A stretch of 12,129 nucleotides of DNA from CAYRPN01 sp964426135 (GCA_964426135.1 CAYRPN010000157.1:1-12129), one strand, 5' to 3'. Counted from the first letter of the stretch, positions 1 through 8,527 are shown. The notes: a model not told the origin generated them from the sequence alone. Translations and numbers: made by a program.

Positions 1-268
1 GATCAACATCGCATGTGGGACGACTTTCCAAGTCGTCCGGCTGGGAGCGGAGCGAGTCGGAACTGCGGCCTTCATCTTGCACGGCTCCGAAGCGCCCACA
101 CGATGAGCGCGAAATTCAATCGAATCGCAGACCGCCGCGCAATTCCCGCTCGCAGGTCACCAGTAACCTAAGATGGTGCAACCGTGTCCAATCTGCGTCA
201 CCCGGGCGTTGGAATAACCAGATCGTCCACACGGTTTGCTTAAGAGAGCCTCATCCAAGCACCACAAC
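1..268. other. Non-coding 5' region with dispersed repeat copy A
   Basis: No convincing gene was seen before the DsbD-like gene. The small open frames here have unrelated, Arg/Ser-rich compositions and no family resemblance. The left half (about 11-121) is one copy of a repeat that recurs near the other end of the window. The remainder, about 122-268, must hold the promoter and leader of the downstream gene, but no clear -35/-10 pair or strong Shine-Dalgarno can be picked out. Confidence 0.6.
11..121 (+). repeat. Dispersed repeat, copy A
   Basis: Positions 13-88 align without gaps to 11537-11612 (constant offset 11524). Two blocks are identical, 13-37 and 71-88, with a more variable middle. 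Weaker similarity continues to about 121. The first block contains a 9-bp stem (GGACGACTT / AAGTCGTCC) closed by a 3-base loop. The role is unknown. It resembles a non-coding dispersed repeat rather than a gene, because the two copies do not preserve a reading frame of interest. Confidence 0.75.
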
Positions 269-2545
269 ATGAACAAGCTGACGCTCACCATCTTCGCCTG
301 CCTCTCTCTTTCATTCGCGGCTTTCGCAGCCGCGCCGAAGCCCGGGTCAAAGGCCGACCCGTTCGCCGATCCCTTCGCCAGCCCGCCAGGCGGCGCGGAT
401 GTGCGCGCTTCGCTGGTCGCTGAGCAGGACGCCCTCGAACCTGGCAAGCCTGTCACCCTTGGCCTTTCCCTCAAGCTCGGCAAAGGTTGGCACGTTTACT
501 GGAAAAACCCCGGCGGCCCGGGCTTCCCCGTTTCCGTCGAATGGGAGTTGCCCGCCGGTTTCAAGGCCCGCGAAATCCAGTGGCCGCACCCGGAGCGATT
601 CGATCTTTCCGGCCTCGTCAACTTCGGCTACGAAGGCGACGTGCTCCTGCCCGTGGAAGTCGCCACGCCCGCCACGCTCAAGCCCGGCGACAAGGTCGAG
701 CTGAAAGCAAAAATCTCCTGGCTCGCGTGCAAGGATGCCTGCATCCCCGGCGACGCGGATGTGAAGCTCACCTTGTCCGTCGCCCCCGCCGATGCGCCGC
801 CGACACGGGCATCCAAGCCGCCGTTTGAGAACGCCCGCGCGAACATGCCGCAGGCGCTGAGTGACTGGAAAATCGCGGCAGCGCAAAGCTCCGCCGGCGA
901 GTACACGCTCACCATCACCGGCCCCGGCGCGGACAAGCACACCGGTGAAATCTATTTCTATTCTGCGGTCGAATCTGTCATCCTTTCAGAACCGAAGCAG
1001 CAGGCCCAGGTGAAAGACGGCGCGATCACCCTTCGCCTGCCCTTCGCCACGATCGACGACGGCAAGGACGGCAAGAAACCCGCCGCCGCGGCCACACGCC
1101 TGACCGGTGCGCTCGTCTCCGCCACTGCCTTCGATTCCGCCGGCAAGCACAAGGCGCTGGCGATCGATGTTCCAGTGACTGCTGGTTCGCGCGGCTCAAC
1201 CAACGCCGCCGCGCCAGGCTCCAACTTCAAGGCGGCCGGCGCCGAGGAAGCCACCGGCCTGCCGCTGTCACTCGCCTTCGCCTTTCTCGGCGGCCTGATC
1301 CTGAACCTCATGCCCTGCGTGTTCCCGGTCCTCTCCATCAAGATTCTCAGCTTCGTAAAACAGTCAGGTGAAGACAGGAGCGTCGTCCGCAACCACGGCT
1401 TCCTCTTCGGCGCGGGCGTACTCGTCTCCTTCTGGGTGCTCGCCGGGGTGCTGCTGATCCTGCGCGCCAGCGGTGAATCGCAAGGCTGGGGATTCCAGAT
1501 GCAGGAGCCGATGTTCGTCCTGGGCATGATCCTGCTCATGTTCGCCATCGGCCTGAACCTCGCGGGTGTGTTTGAGTTCGGCTTCGCCCTCAGCGCGGCG
1601 GCGGGCAAGGTGAGCATGTCCGGCGCCGGGGTCGGTGCTGCCGCCGGCGAGCAGTCGCACGGCAAAGGCTACGGCAAGTCCTTCCTCAGCGGCGTTCTCG
1701 CCACACTGATCGCCACGCCCTGCACCGCGCCGTTCATGGGGGCGGCGCTGGCGGCCGCGCTCTCGATGCCGCCGTGGCAGGCGATGCTGGTCTTCACCGC
1801 GCTGGGCGTCGGCATGGCCACGCCTTACGTGGTGCTCTCCTGCGTGCCGGCTCTGTTGAAATTCATGCCGCGCCCCGGCGCGTGGATGGAATCGTTCAAG
1901 CAGTTCATGGCGTTCCCGATGTTCGCCACCGTGGCCTGGCTGGCGTGGGTGTACCTGTCGATCACCGAGCCGTTGGCGCTGCTGAAGCTGCTCCTGGGCC
2001 TGACACTCTTCGGCATGGGCCTGTGGTGGTACGGCCGCTGGGCCACGCCGATGAAGACGCCCGCCGTGCGCTGGATCGCGCGGATCGGCGCCCTGGGCTG
2101 CGTCGGCGTGGCGGTGTGGTTCGCGCGCTACGTGGAACCGCCCGCCGAGGGCGAGCCTGGCGCGGTGACGTGGGAAGCGTTCAGCGAAGAACGGTTGGCC
2201 GCGCTGCGCAAGGAAGGCCGGCCGATCCTGATCGACTTCACCGCCACCTGGTGCATCACGTGTCAGGCGAGCAAGGCCGCGGTGCTGCGCACCAGTGCTT
2301 CCAACGAGGTCTATCGCAAGCACAACGTCGCCCTGCTCGTCGCCGACTGGTCGAAGAAGGACGGCAAGACGCTGAAGGTCTTGCAGCAATACGGGCGCGA
2401 AGGCGTGCCGCTGTATCTGCTCTTCCCGCCGGACGCGGACAAGCCGCCGCAGATTCTGCCCAATCTGCTCACGCCGCCGTTCGACATGAAGGAGACGATC
2501 GAGAGCGTGGCGAAGACTGGTGCCGGGCGCACGGCAGCGAAGTGA
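269..2545 (+). CDS. dsbD: DsbD/ScsB-type transmembrane thiol:disulfide reductase
   Basis: This 758-residue inner-membrane protein is predicted to pass electrons from cytoplasmic thioredoxin to periplasmic disulfides. The ATG at 269 was chosen over an in-frame TTG at 236 because it begins directly with a signal peptide (MNKLTLTIFACLSLSFAAFA). Residues about 40-180 form a periplasmic alpha-like domain of the DsbC/ScsB type with a CKDAC pair (Cys154, Cys158). Residues about 335-620 are the multi-span DsbD channel with its two signature cysteines, Cys350 in MPCVFP and Cys485 in TPCTAPF. Residues about 635-750 are a thioredoxin-like gamma domain with WCITC (Cys662, Cys665). All three redox pairs of the family are present, so it should be functional. 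Clients in this family include cytochrome c maturation and disulfide isomerases. The ScsB-like N-terminus leaves the exact subfamily open. The next gene follows after 61 bases on the same strand. Confidence 0.93.
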   Translation: MNKLTLTIFACLSLSFAAFAAAPKPGSKADPFADPFASPPGGADVRASLVAEQDALEPGKPVTLGLSLKLGKGWHVYWKNPGGPGFPVSVEWELPAGFKAREIQWPHPERFDLSGLVNFGYEGDVLLPVEVATPATLKPGDKVELKAKISWLACKDACIPGDADVKLTLSVAPADAPPTRASKPPFENARANMPQALSDWKIAAAQSSAGEYTLTITGPGADKHTGEIYFYSAVESVILSEPKQQAQVKDGAITLRLPFATIDDGKDGKKPAAAATRLTGALVSATAFDSAGKHKALAIDVPVTAGSRGSTNAAAPGSNFKAAGAEEATGLPLSLAFAFLGGLILNLMPCVFPVLSIKILSFVKQSGEDRSVVRNHGFLFGAGVLVSFWVLAGVLLILRASGESQGWGFQMQEPMFVLGMILLMFAIGLNLAGVFEFGFALSAAAGKVSMSGAGVGAAAGEQSHGKGYGKSFLSGVLATLIATPCTAPFMGAALAAALSMPPWQAMLVFTALGVGMATPYVVLSCVPALLKFMPRPGAWMESFKQFMAFPMFATVAWLAWVYLSITEPLALLKLLLGLTLFGMGLWWYGRWATPMKTPAVRWIARIGALGCVGVAVWFARYVEPPAEGEPGAVTWEAFSEERLAALRKEGRPILIDFTATWCITCQASKAAVLRTSASNEVYRKHNVALLVADWSKKDGKTLKVLQQYGREGVPLYLLFPPDADKPPQILPNLLTPPFDMKETIESVAKTGAGRTAAK

Positions 2546-2594
2546 GGCAACCCTCGCGGCGCGGTAGGATATTCGCCGTTCCCATCCCTGCCCC

Positions 2595-2598
2595 GGAG
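2595..2598 (+). promoter_or_regulatory. Ribosome binding site deciding the start at 2607
   Basis: GGAG lies eight bases before the ATG at 2607. It overlaps the in-frame GTG at 2598, which therefore is unlikely to be the real start. Confidence 0.6.
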
Positions 2599-2606
2599 TG
2601 CATCTC

Positions 2607-3629
2607 ATGATTCTTCGCTGCCTGCTGGCCGTCGCTGTTGCGTTTTTCCTTGCCGCTTCCGTCGTCCGAGCCGATGAGACCGATCCGGACAAGGTGCTCG
2701 ATCGTTTCGTCGGTGTCTGGAAGAACGACATCTCTCGCAAAGGCCCCGAAGCGCCGGAAGGCAGGAAATTGACCAGTGACGAAGTCATCGCCAGATCGCT
2801 GAAGGGGCGGTTCCTCATTGGGCGTGAGATGAATCCAAAGAGCGACGTCAAGGTCATGTGGTTCATGACGCGCGACTTGGACGGCAAGGGCTACACGTGG
2901 ACCTTCTTCAACACGCTGGGCCTGCTGGGCACGGAGTGGAAAGGAACGTGGGACGAGGCTGCCGGCACGCTGACCTCGAAATCCAGCGACGCGCCCGCCA
3001 CCTGGTCGAGCGAGGCGGTGAATCACTTCGCGGGCAAGGACAAGGTGGAGGCCAACGCCTGGATGAAGAACGACAAGGGCGAGTCGATCTTCGAAATGTC
3101 GCTGACGAAGGTTCGCCAGCCGGCGGAATCTTCCGAGAAAGTCCTTGCCGCGTGGACCGCCGACGCGAAGCCGGATGCTCAGTTGTCGGCCGAGTTGAAG
3201 GTGCTCGATCGTCTCGTCGGCACGTGGGACGTGACGGCGTTATCGAAGAAAGCCGAGTGGACGCCGGAGGATGCGACGATCAAGAGCAAGGTTGTGCGCT
3301 CGTGGGTGCTCAATCGCAGGTTCGTGCAGGACGTTTCCACCGGCGACGACGGCACCGAGAGCATCAACCTGTTCACGTTCGACGCGAAGCGGAGCGAGTA
3401 TCGCTCATGGTGGTTCAGTTCGCCCGGCTACACCAGCAAGTCAACGGGTCAGTGGGACGCCGCCGGCAAGACGCTGCGGACGAAATCGACGCTGCCTACG
3501 GGACAGAAAGCGGACGGCTCCGTGCGTTTTGCCGACGACGATCATCACGAGTGGAAGATTCTCATCACCGACGCGGATGGCAAGGTGTATTTCGACTGCG
3601 CCTGGAAGTGTGTGAGGGCGAAGCCGTGA
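2607..3629 (+). CDS. Secreted protein with two tandem DUF1579-like lobes
   Basis: A 340-residue exported protein of unknown function. The start at ATG 2607 has a good upstream GGAG and opens with a signal peptide (MILRCLLAVAVAFFLAASVVRA). The mature part is an internal duplication. Lobe 1 begins at residue 29 with KVLDRFVGVW and lobe 2 at residue 198 with KVLDRLVGTW. Each continues as an alternating beta pattern with repeated Trp/Tyr and G-x-W-D motifs (GTWDEAAGTL and GQWDAAGKTL at equivalent places). This is the look of DUF1579-type, lipocalin-like barrels, which are common in planctomycetes and have no assigned activity. No catalytic residues can be named. It sits 61 bases after the DsbD-like gene and could be co-transcribed. 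Cysteines are sparse in the mature protein (FDCAWKC near the C-terminus), so a direct Dsb client role is only possible. The family call is by pattern, not by search. Confidence 0.8.
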   Translation: MILRCLLAVAVAFFLAASVVRADETDPDKVLDRFVGVWKNDISRKGPEAPEGRKLTSDEVIARSLKGRFLIGREMNPKSDVKVMWFMTRDLDGKGYTWTFFNTLGLLGTEWKGTWDEAAGTLTSKSSDAPATWSSEAVNHFAGKDKVEANAWMKNDKGESIFEMSLTKVRQPAESSEKVLAAWTADAKPDAQLSAELKVLDRLVGTWDVTALSKKAEWTPEDATIKSKVVRSWVLNRRFVQDVSTGDDGTESINLFTFDAKRSEYRSWWFSSPGYTSKSTGQWDAAGKTLRTKSTLPTGQKADGSVRFADDDHHEWKILITDADGKVYFDCAWKCVRAKP

Positions 3630-3695
3630 TCGGTTGTTGAATCACTCGGTCCGACATCTGCCGTCCCGCCGGAGCGCGACCAACGGCCACGGCCT

Positions 3696-5654
3696 TTAGT
3701 GGTGTTCATGCCCGGCGCCGTGTCCGCCTCCTGATTCCAGGTACATCAACAGGTCCGCGATCTGTTCGGGCGTGAAGTTGTTCAGCAGCTTCGCAGGCAT
3801 CATCGAACCCTTGGCGCTGCGGCGGTCGCTGATTTCGTCTTTCGGGATCTTCTTGGGTTTGGGGTTCTGCGGGCTGTCGATCACCGTGACGCTCTTGTCA
3901 TCTTCCGCCAGGATCAGGCCCGCGATGATGCCGTCGAGCGTGTCGAGAATCCAGAGCTGGAATTTCGGGTCGACGGCGGCGGACGGCTCGATGATCTGCT
4001 TGAGCACTTCGCTGCGCTCGTTCTTGTATTTCTTGAAAACCTCGGTGAGCTCGGGGCCCACCGCGCCGCCGACTTTGCCGACCTTGTGGCACAGGTGGCA
4101 GCTTCCTTTCTGGAAAATTGCCGCGCCTTTGCCGGCATTGCCTTTGTCCGCCGCCTTGGCGAGCAGCGGCTTGAGCTGGTCCATCGTCCAGTCCGCGACA
4201 ACCGTCGGCTTGTTGTCGCCATAGAGCGGATCGGCAGGCTCCTTGGGGCTCTTCTCGAACGCCTCCAGATCGTCGACCACCACGAGCGAGCCATACATCC
4301 GCGACCAGTGCCCGGGGAATGTGCAGACGTATTCGTAGACGCCTGCCTTGGCGGGTGCGGTGAAGCTGAACCGCGTGACGCCGTTGGGCGGAATAGTCGC
4401 GGAAAACGCCAGCACTTTTTCACTCTTGGGAACGTACGACGACGGATCACCCGCCTGCCCCTGCAGATTTTCCGACGCCTTGCCGATTTCCTCGATGCTG
4501 CCGGGCGCGACCAGCACGAAATTGTGCGGCATGCTGTCTTCGTTGTGCAGCACGACCATGACGGGCTTGCCGGCCTGCACCGCGAACCACATGCGGTCGT
4601 AGCGCATTTCCTCGTTGATGGTTTTCAACTGCACGACCTGAACGCCCAGGTCGTTGAGCGACTTGCGGATCGCCGAGGCCTTTTCCTTTGCGGCGGCGGG
4701 CAGCATCGCGGCCAGTTCCTTGCCCAGTTCCACCGCATCGAGCACGGCGGGGGCGGTGCGGCCTTCGATGGGCGTGGCTTCGACGAAGGCCACGATCTTT
4801 TCCCCGACCTCGGCGGCGTTGTCTTTGTTCCAGTGCTGCTTGTCGATTCGCCGCAGGGAAGGCGCCGCGGCATCAACCAGCTTGCCCTCGGCGATCAGTG
4901 CGGCCAGCGCGGCGGCGGCTTCCTTCTCGTGCATCGGAATGAAACTCGCCGCCTCGATCGCCGCGCGTTGCGTGTCTTCGTCGAGCGCTTCGCCGATCAG
5001 GGGCCTGACCTTCTCGAAGAATCCGGAGCGGAGCTTCGCATCCGGCACCAGCGAAAGCCCCGCCATCAGGCCCCGCACGCCCATGTCCTTTTCACTCGCA
5101 AGCTGCCATGCATCGTCCGCCTTGCCGATCGCCACGGCCAGTCCCGCGAAAGCGATGCGCTTCACGGCGATGTTGTCCGCGGCGGCCAGCTCGTCGAGCT
5201 TATCGCGATGTTTGCCCAGCGCCGCGCTGTCGTGCCTCAGCAAGAGCGTGCTCAGTTCAGGCAGCACCGCGGCCTGCTCCGCGTCGCCGGCATCGACGCG
5301 GCCGATCGCGGCGATCAGCTCCGCCGCTTCGTCGCTCTTGTTCAGTTTCACCAGCGCGGCCAACCCCTCGGCCCGCACCTTGGCGGGGATGCCCTTGCGC
5401 GTCAGGTACGTTTCAAAAAGTGGCCTGTACTTCGCGTCATCGCTCTTCCGCTCGATTTTCACGAGCTGCTTGACCGTCAGGCGGTTGAGCTGGAACGCGA
5501 TGACCTGCGGCGCCTTGTCCCAGAAGATGACGGGCACTTCCTCCTCGGCAGCGGCGGGAGGCTGTTCCTGAGCCAGCAGCGTCATGGGAAACAGACCGGC
5601 CAAGAGCAGCGCAAGACGAGCGGCGAGCATGCGAAAAAAGGCGAACGGTGTCAT
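3696..5654 (-). CDS. Secreted fusion of azurin-like cupredoxin and planctomycete-type cytochrome c
   Basis: A 652-residue exported redox protein. The start at 5654 was chosen because it opens a signal peptide (MTPFAFFRMLAARLALLLAG); the frame runs back to a GTG at 5756, but that extension is charged and unlike a leader. Residues about 45-340 are Ala/Leu-rich helical, HEAT-like. Residues about 345-465 form a cupredoxin with a complete type 1 copper set in azurin spacing: His377 (MPHN), Cys444, His449 and Met453 (CTFPGHWSRM). Residues about 500-640 are a planctomycete/Verrucomicrobium-type haem-binding domain (TIGR02603-like) with the covalent haem site CHLCH (Cys519, Cys522, His523) and a MMP motif whose Met is a plausible axial ligand. 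The C-terminus is His/Gly-rich (GHGAGHEHH) and may bind metal. Copper and haem in one chain suggest internal electron transfer. The donor, acceptor and substrate are unknown. It lies 107 bases downstream of the PSCyt/PSD gene, probably in one operon. Confidence 0.9.
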   Translation of the reverse strand: MTPFAFFRMLAARLALLLAGLFPMTLLAQEQPPAAAEEEVPVIFWDKAPQVIAFQLNRLTVKQLVKIERKSDDAKYRPLFETYLTRKGIPAKVRAEGLAALVKLNKSDEAAELIAAIGRVDAGDAEQAAVLPELSTLLLRHDSAALGKHRDKLDELAAADNIAVKRIAFAGLAVAIGKADDAWQLASEKDMGVRGLMAGLSLVPDAKLRSGFFEKVRPLIGEALDEDTQRAAIEAASFIPMHEKEAAAALAALIAEGKLVDAAAPSLRRIDKQHWNKDNAAEVGEKIVAFVEATPIEGRTAPAVLDAVELGKELAAMLPAAAKEKASAIRKSLNDLGVQVVQLKTINEEMRYDRMWFAVQAGKPVMVVLHNEDSMPHNFVLVAPGSIEEIGKASENLQGQAGDPSSYVPKSEKVLAFSATIPPNGVTRFSFTAPAKAGVYEYVCTFPGHWSRMYGSLVVVDDLEAFEKSPKEPADPLYGDNKPTVVADWTMDQLKPLLAKAADKGNAGKGAAIFQKGSCHLCHKVGKVGGAVGPELTEVFKKYKNERSEVLKQIIEPSAAVDPKFQLWILDTLDGIIAGLILAEDDKSVTVIDSPQNPKPKKIPKDEISDRRSAKGSMMPAKLLNNFTPEQIADLLMYLESGGGHGAGHEHH

Positions 5655-5761
5655 GCCCACATGATAGCCGACATGCAGAAATTGCCGTGAATCAGGACGT
5701 GGGCGATCCTGATTGCGGGCGGGTGGCTGGATGAACAGGAGTGGGCTTCGTCGCACGAGCG

Positions 5762-8527
5762 TCAGTTCAGGTACACAAACTCATTGGTGTTCATGACCAC
5801 CTGGCACAGGCTCACCATCGCGGCGGAGACGCCGGTCTTTTCGGACTTGCCGGCGCGCGGGTGCTGCTTCAGGTAATCCATCGCGGCGGCGAGTTCTTCC
5901 TGGCGCGGCTCGCGCGACAGCGTCAGCAGCCAGAGTCGACGAATCTGCGCCGCCGGTTCGCTGCCGGCTTCCTTCACCAGTCGCTCGGCCAGCACGGCCG
6001 CCTGCTCCGTCGCCAGTCGGCCGTTCAGAAGCAGCAGCGCCTGCACGCTGGTGGTGGCGACCTGGCGCTTCGGCATGCTCACCGAACTGTCCGGGGCGTT
6101 GAGAATCTCCAGGTCGGGCAGCGGGATCGCTCGCTTCACATAGATGTACACGCTGCGGCGGACGCTTTCGCTTTCGTCCGATTTCTCCCAGCCCGCGCCG
6201 GCGGAATCGCCGACGATCTTGTTTTCAAACGGCGGATGAATGCTCGGCCCGCCCATTTTCAGATTGAGCCTGCCCGACACGAAAAGCACGCTGTCGCGAA
6301 TCGCCTCGGCCTCGAGCCGGCGCGATTTCCATCGCGAGTAGATCGCCGCCTCGATGTCCTTGTCCGGGTCGGCATGCTGCGCGGCGAGCTGGTACATGCT
6401 CGACATCGCGATCATTTTGTGCAGGCGCTTCAGTTGCCAGCCGTGCTCGACAAAATCGGCGGCCAGCCAGTCGAGAAGCTGCGGATGTGATGGCGTGCCG
6501 CCGGAGATGCCCAGTTCGTTCGCGTTGGCGACGAAGCCGCGGCCGAAGTGCTGCTGCCAGACGCGGTTGACGATGGTGCGTGCCAAGAGCGGCTGCGCCT
6601 GCGTGGTGATCCATTTCGCCAGCCAGAGCCGCCGGCCGCTGCTGAAACCGGTGGGCTGCAACTCGGGCGTTTCATGGGATGCAAAAAGCTGCGGCACGCC
6701 CATGCGCACATCGTCGCCGGGCTTGTGGACTTCGCCGCGGATCATCAGCTTCGTCGTGGGCCACGCGCCGGCTTTTGCACTCGCCGCCGCCGGCGGCGGC
6801 ACGGGCTGGGGCTTGCCCTTTTTCGCCGCCTGCGGCTTGCCCTCGCCGGCGGCAAACGCCAGCATCGGCACGGGCTTGTCCTTGTCGTCGCGACGTTTCA
6901 GTTCGTTGTAAAGCTTGTCGAGCTGCTTCACTTCATCCGCGGTCCCCACCGCGCGCACCACTTCATCCCATCGCTTGCCGCCTTCGAGGCTGGTCAGGTC
7001 CTTCTGACGCTGATCGCGTTTGCTCGGGATGGTGCGATACGCGGTGAGAGCTTCCTCGCGGCGCTTGGCGTCGAGCTTGATTTTCTTCTCCGCCATCACT
7101 TTCAGGTCGGCGCTTTCCAGGGCATCGATGCGAAGCTGATCCAGCGCGCTTTGGTCCTGCGCCACGCTTTCCTCCCACGCGGCCAGTTTCTTCGCATACT
7201 CCGCCTGCTCCGCCTCGCCGCCGACGGGCACGGCATTGCGCGGCTCCGGCAGCGGCTCGAACACGCACAGCAGCCGGTAGTAATCCTGCTGCGTGAGCGG
7301 CTCGAACTTGTGATCGTGGCAGCGGGCGCACTGAATCGTCAGGCCCAGGAACGCGGACATCGTCACGCCCAGCGTGTCGTCGAGGTTGTCGTACTTCGCG
7401 GCTTTGCCGTCGGCGGCGATGGTGTCGTAGGTGCCGACGCGGAGAAAGCCGGTGGCGATCTGCGAGCTGGTCGTGGAATCCTCCAGTTCGTCGCCGGCGA
7501 TCTGCTCCTGCACGAAGCGCGTGAAGGGCATGTCGCGGTTGAACGCATCGATCACGTAATCGCGGTAGCGCCAGGCAAACGGCTTGTTCTCATCGCGCTC
7601 GTAGCCCTGCGTCTCGGCATACCGCGCGACGTCGAGCCAGTGCCGGCCGAAGCGCTCGCCGTAGTGTGGGGAGGCGAGGAGGCGATCGATCAGAAGGGTG
7701 TAGGGTGTAGGGTTTAGGGTGTAGGGTGCGGAGGAGCGGGTTTCGGGTTTCGGGTTTCGGGTTTCGGATTCAATCCCTCCGCGCCTTTCTGCCTGCGTGC
7801 CTTCGTGCCTTGCTTCTTCCTCTTGGCCCTTCACCCCTGGCCCTTGGCCCTTCACGAACGCCTCGACTTCCTCCGGCGTCGGCGGCAGGCCGGTGAGATC
7901 GAGGTACACGCGGCGAATCAAGGTGCGCGGGTCGGCGAGCGGCGCGGGTTGCACGCCGGCCTGCTCCATCTTCGCCAGGAGAAATGCGTCGATCGGCGTG
8001 CGCACCAGCGCTTGATTTTTCGCCGACACCTGTGGCAGCGCCGGCTTCTTCAGCGGCTGCCACGCCCAGTGTTCCCTGGCTTTGTTGAAGTCGATGGCCG
8101 CGGTCGGCGCGGTCACAGCGCCCGTCTCGCGCGGGTCGGGCGCGCCTAGTTCGATCCACCGCTTGAAATCCGCCACCACCGAATCGGGCAGCCGCTTCTT
8201 CGGCGGCATCTGCATGTCGGCATCAGTGTAGGCGATCGCCGTGAGCAGCAGGCTTTTCTTCGCATCACTGGGCACGACGGCCGGGCCGGTGTCGCCGCCG
8301 CGCAAGACGCCTTCCCGCGTGTCCAGCAGCAGCCCGCCCTTGAGTTTCTTGTTGCTCTGCGCCGCGGTGGAGTGGCAGGAATAGCAGTGTTCCACCAGCA
8401 CGGGGCGAATCTTCTGCTCGAAGAACTGCACGCCGGCTTTGTCATCGGCGGGAGCGGGGGAAATGCCCACCATCACCGTCAGCACGACGGCCCAGCTGGA
8501 AGGCATCCATGAACGATTGAAGAGCAT
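5762..8527 (-). CDS. PSCyt1-DUF1549-DUF1553 planctomycete cytochrome c protein
   Basis: A 921-residue exported protein of the family abundant in Planctomycetota, whose substrate is not established. The ATG at 8527 was chosen because GGTGA lies seven bases upstream and a hydrophobic leader ending near APADDK follows; an in-frame extension to 8677 crosses a hairpin-rich repeat and is not leader-like. Residues about 38-115 are PSCyt1 with haem site CYSCH (48-52) and a MQMPP motif. Residues about 150-430 are PSCyt2/DUF1549, including the LLASPHYGERFGRHWLDVARY core and a second CxxCH, CARCH at 400-404. Residues about 445-560 are charged and helical, probably coiled coil. Residues about 620-890 are PSD1/DUF1553 (ARTIVNRVWQQHFGRG, SRRLEAEAIRD). 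Oddity: residues about 222-280 contain a low-complexity stretch, built from GGG-N4 heptamers, in a linker that is normally about 15 residues. The frame is kept, so the gene appears intact. Confidence 0.92.
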   Translation of the reverse strand: MLFNRSWMPSSWAVVLTVMVGISPAPADDKAGVQFFEQKIRPVLVEHCYSCHSTAAQSNKKLKGGLLLDTREGVLRGGDTGPAVVPSDAKKSLLLTAIAYTDADMQMPPKKRLPDSVVADFKRWIELGAPDPRETGAVTAPTAAIDFNKAREHWAWQPLKKPALPQVSAKNQALVRTPIDAFLLAKMEQAGVQPAPLADPRTLIRRVYLDLTGLPPTPEEVEAFVKGQGPGVKGQEEEARHEGTQAERRGGIESETRNPKPETRSSAPYTLNPTPYTLLIDRLLASPHYGERFGRHWLDVARYAETQGYERDENKPFAWRYRDYVIDAFNRDMPFTRFVQEQIAGDELEDSTTSSQIATGFLRVGTYDTIAADGKAAKYDNLDDTLGVTMSAFLGLTIQCARCHDHKFEPLTQQDYYRLLCVFEPLPEPRNAVPVGGEAEQAEYAKKLAAWEESVAQDQSALDQLRIDALESADLKVMAEKKIKLDAKRREEALTAYRTIPSKRDQRQKDLTSLEGGKRWDEVVRAVGTADEVKQLDKLYNELKRRDDKDKPVPMLAFAAGEGKPQAAKKGKPQPVPPPAAASAKAGAWPTTKLMIRGEVHKPGDDVRMGVPQLFASHETPELQPTGFSSGRRLWLAKWITTQAQPLLARTIVNRVWQQHFGRGFVANANELGISGGTPSHPQLLDWLAADFVEHGWQLKRLHKMIAMSSMYQLAAQHADPDKDIEAAIYSRWKSRRLEAEAIRDSVLFVSGRLNLKMGGPSIHPPFENKIVGDSAGAGWEKSDESESVRRSVYIYVKRAIPLPDLEILNAPDSSVSMPKRQVATTSVQALLLLNGRLATEQAAVLAERLVKEAGSEPAAQIRRLWLLTLSREPRQEELAAAMDYLKQHPRAGKSEKTGVSAAMVSLCQVVMNTNEFVYLN
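7696..7767 (+). repeat. In-gene GGG-N4 heptad array
   Basis: GGG occurs at 7696, 7703, 7710, 7717, 7724, 7738, 7745, 7752 and 7759, with GAG in the one imperfect slot (7731) and GG at 7766. The seven-base register never slips. Loops change from TGTA/TTTA to TTTC halfway. It is read antisense within the PSCyt/PSD gene as period-seven peptides (NPKPETR, NPTPYTL). The spacing satisfies the G3-N4 G-quadruplex pattern on the plus (template) strand. Confidence 0.9.
7783..7814 (+). repeat. Degenerate octamer array inside the same insert
   Basis: Four consecutive eight-base units begin at 7783, 7791, 7799 and 7807 with the pattern GCCT-N4 (GCCTTTCT, GCCTGCGT, GCCTTCGT, GCCTTGCT). In the gene they encode part of the low-complexity linker (ARHEGTQAERR). 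This is a different unit length from the neighbouring heptads. Confidence 0.75.
7827..7854 (-). repeat. Reverse-oriented GGG-N4 heptads inside the same insert
   Basis: CCC occurs on the plus strand at 7827, 7834, 7841 and 7848, exactly seven bases apart, so GGG runs lie on the minus, coding strand. It encodes the GQGPGVKGQ stretch. The orientation is opposite to the array at 7696-7767. Confidence 0.8.

Noticed and set aside
1364..2887. 507-residue minus-strand open frame
   Set aside because: It is the antisense of the DsbD-like gene. Its translation is rich in Arg, His and Gln with no family motif, as expected from a GC-rich gene read backwards, while the plus-strand frame has all DsbD signatures.
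4086..5690. 534-residue plus-strand open frame
   Set aside because: Antisense shadow of the cupredoxin-cytochrome gene; His/Arg-rich with no domain, whereas the minus strand shows copper and haem motifs.
6548..7717. 389-residue plus-strand open frame
   Set aside because: Antisense of the DUF1553/DUF1549 protein; no coherent motifs.
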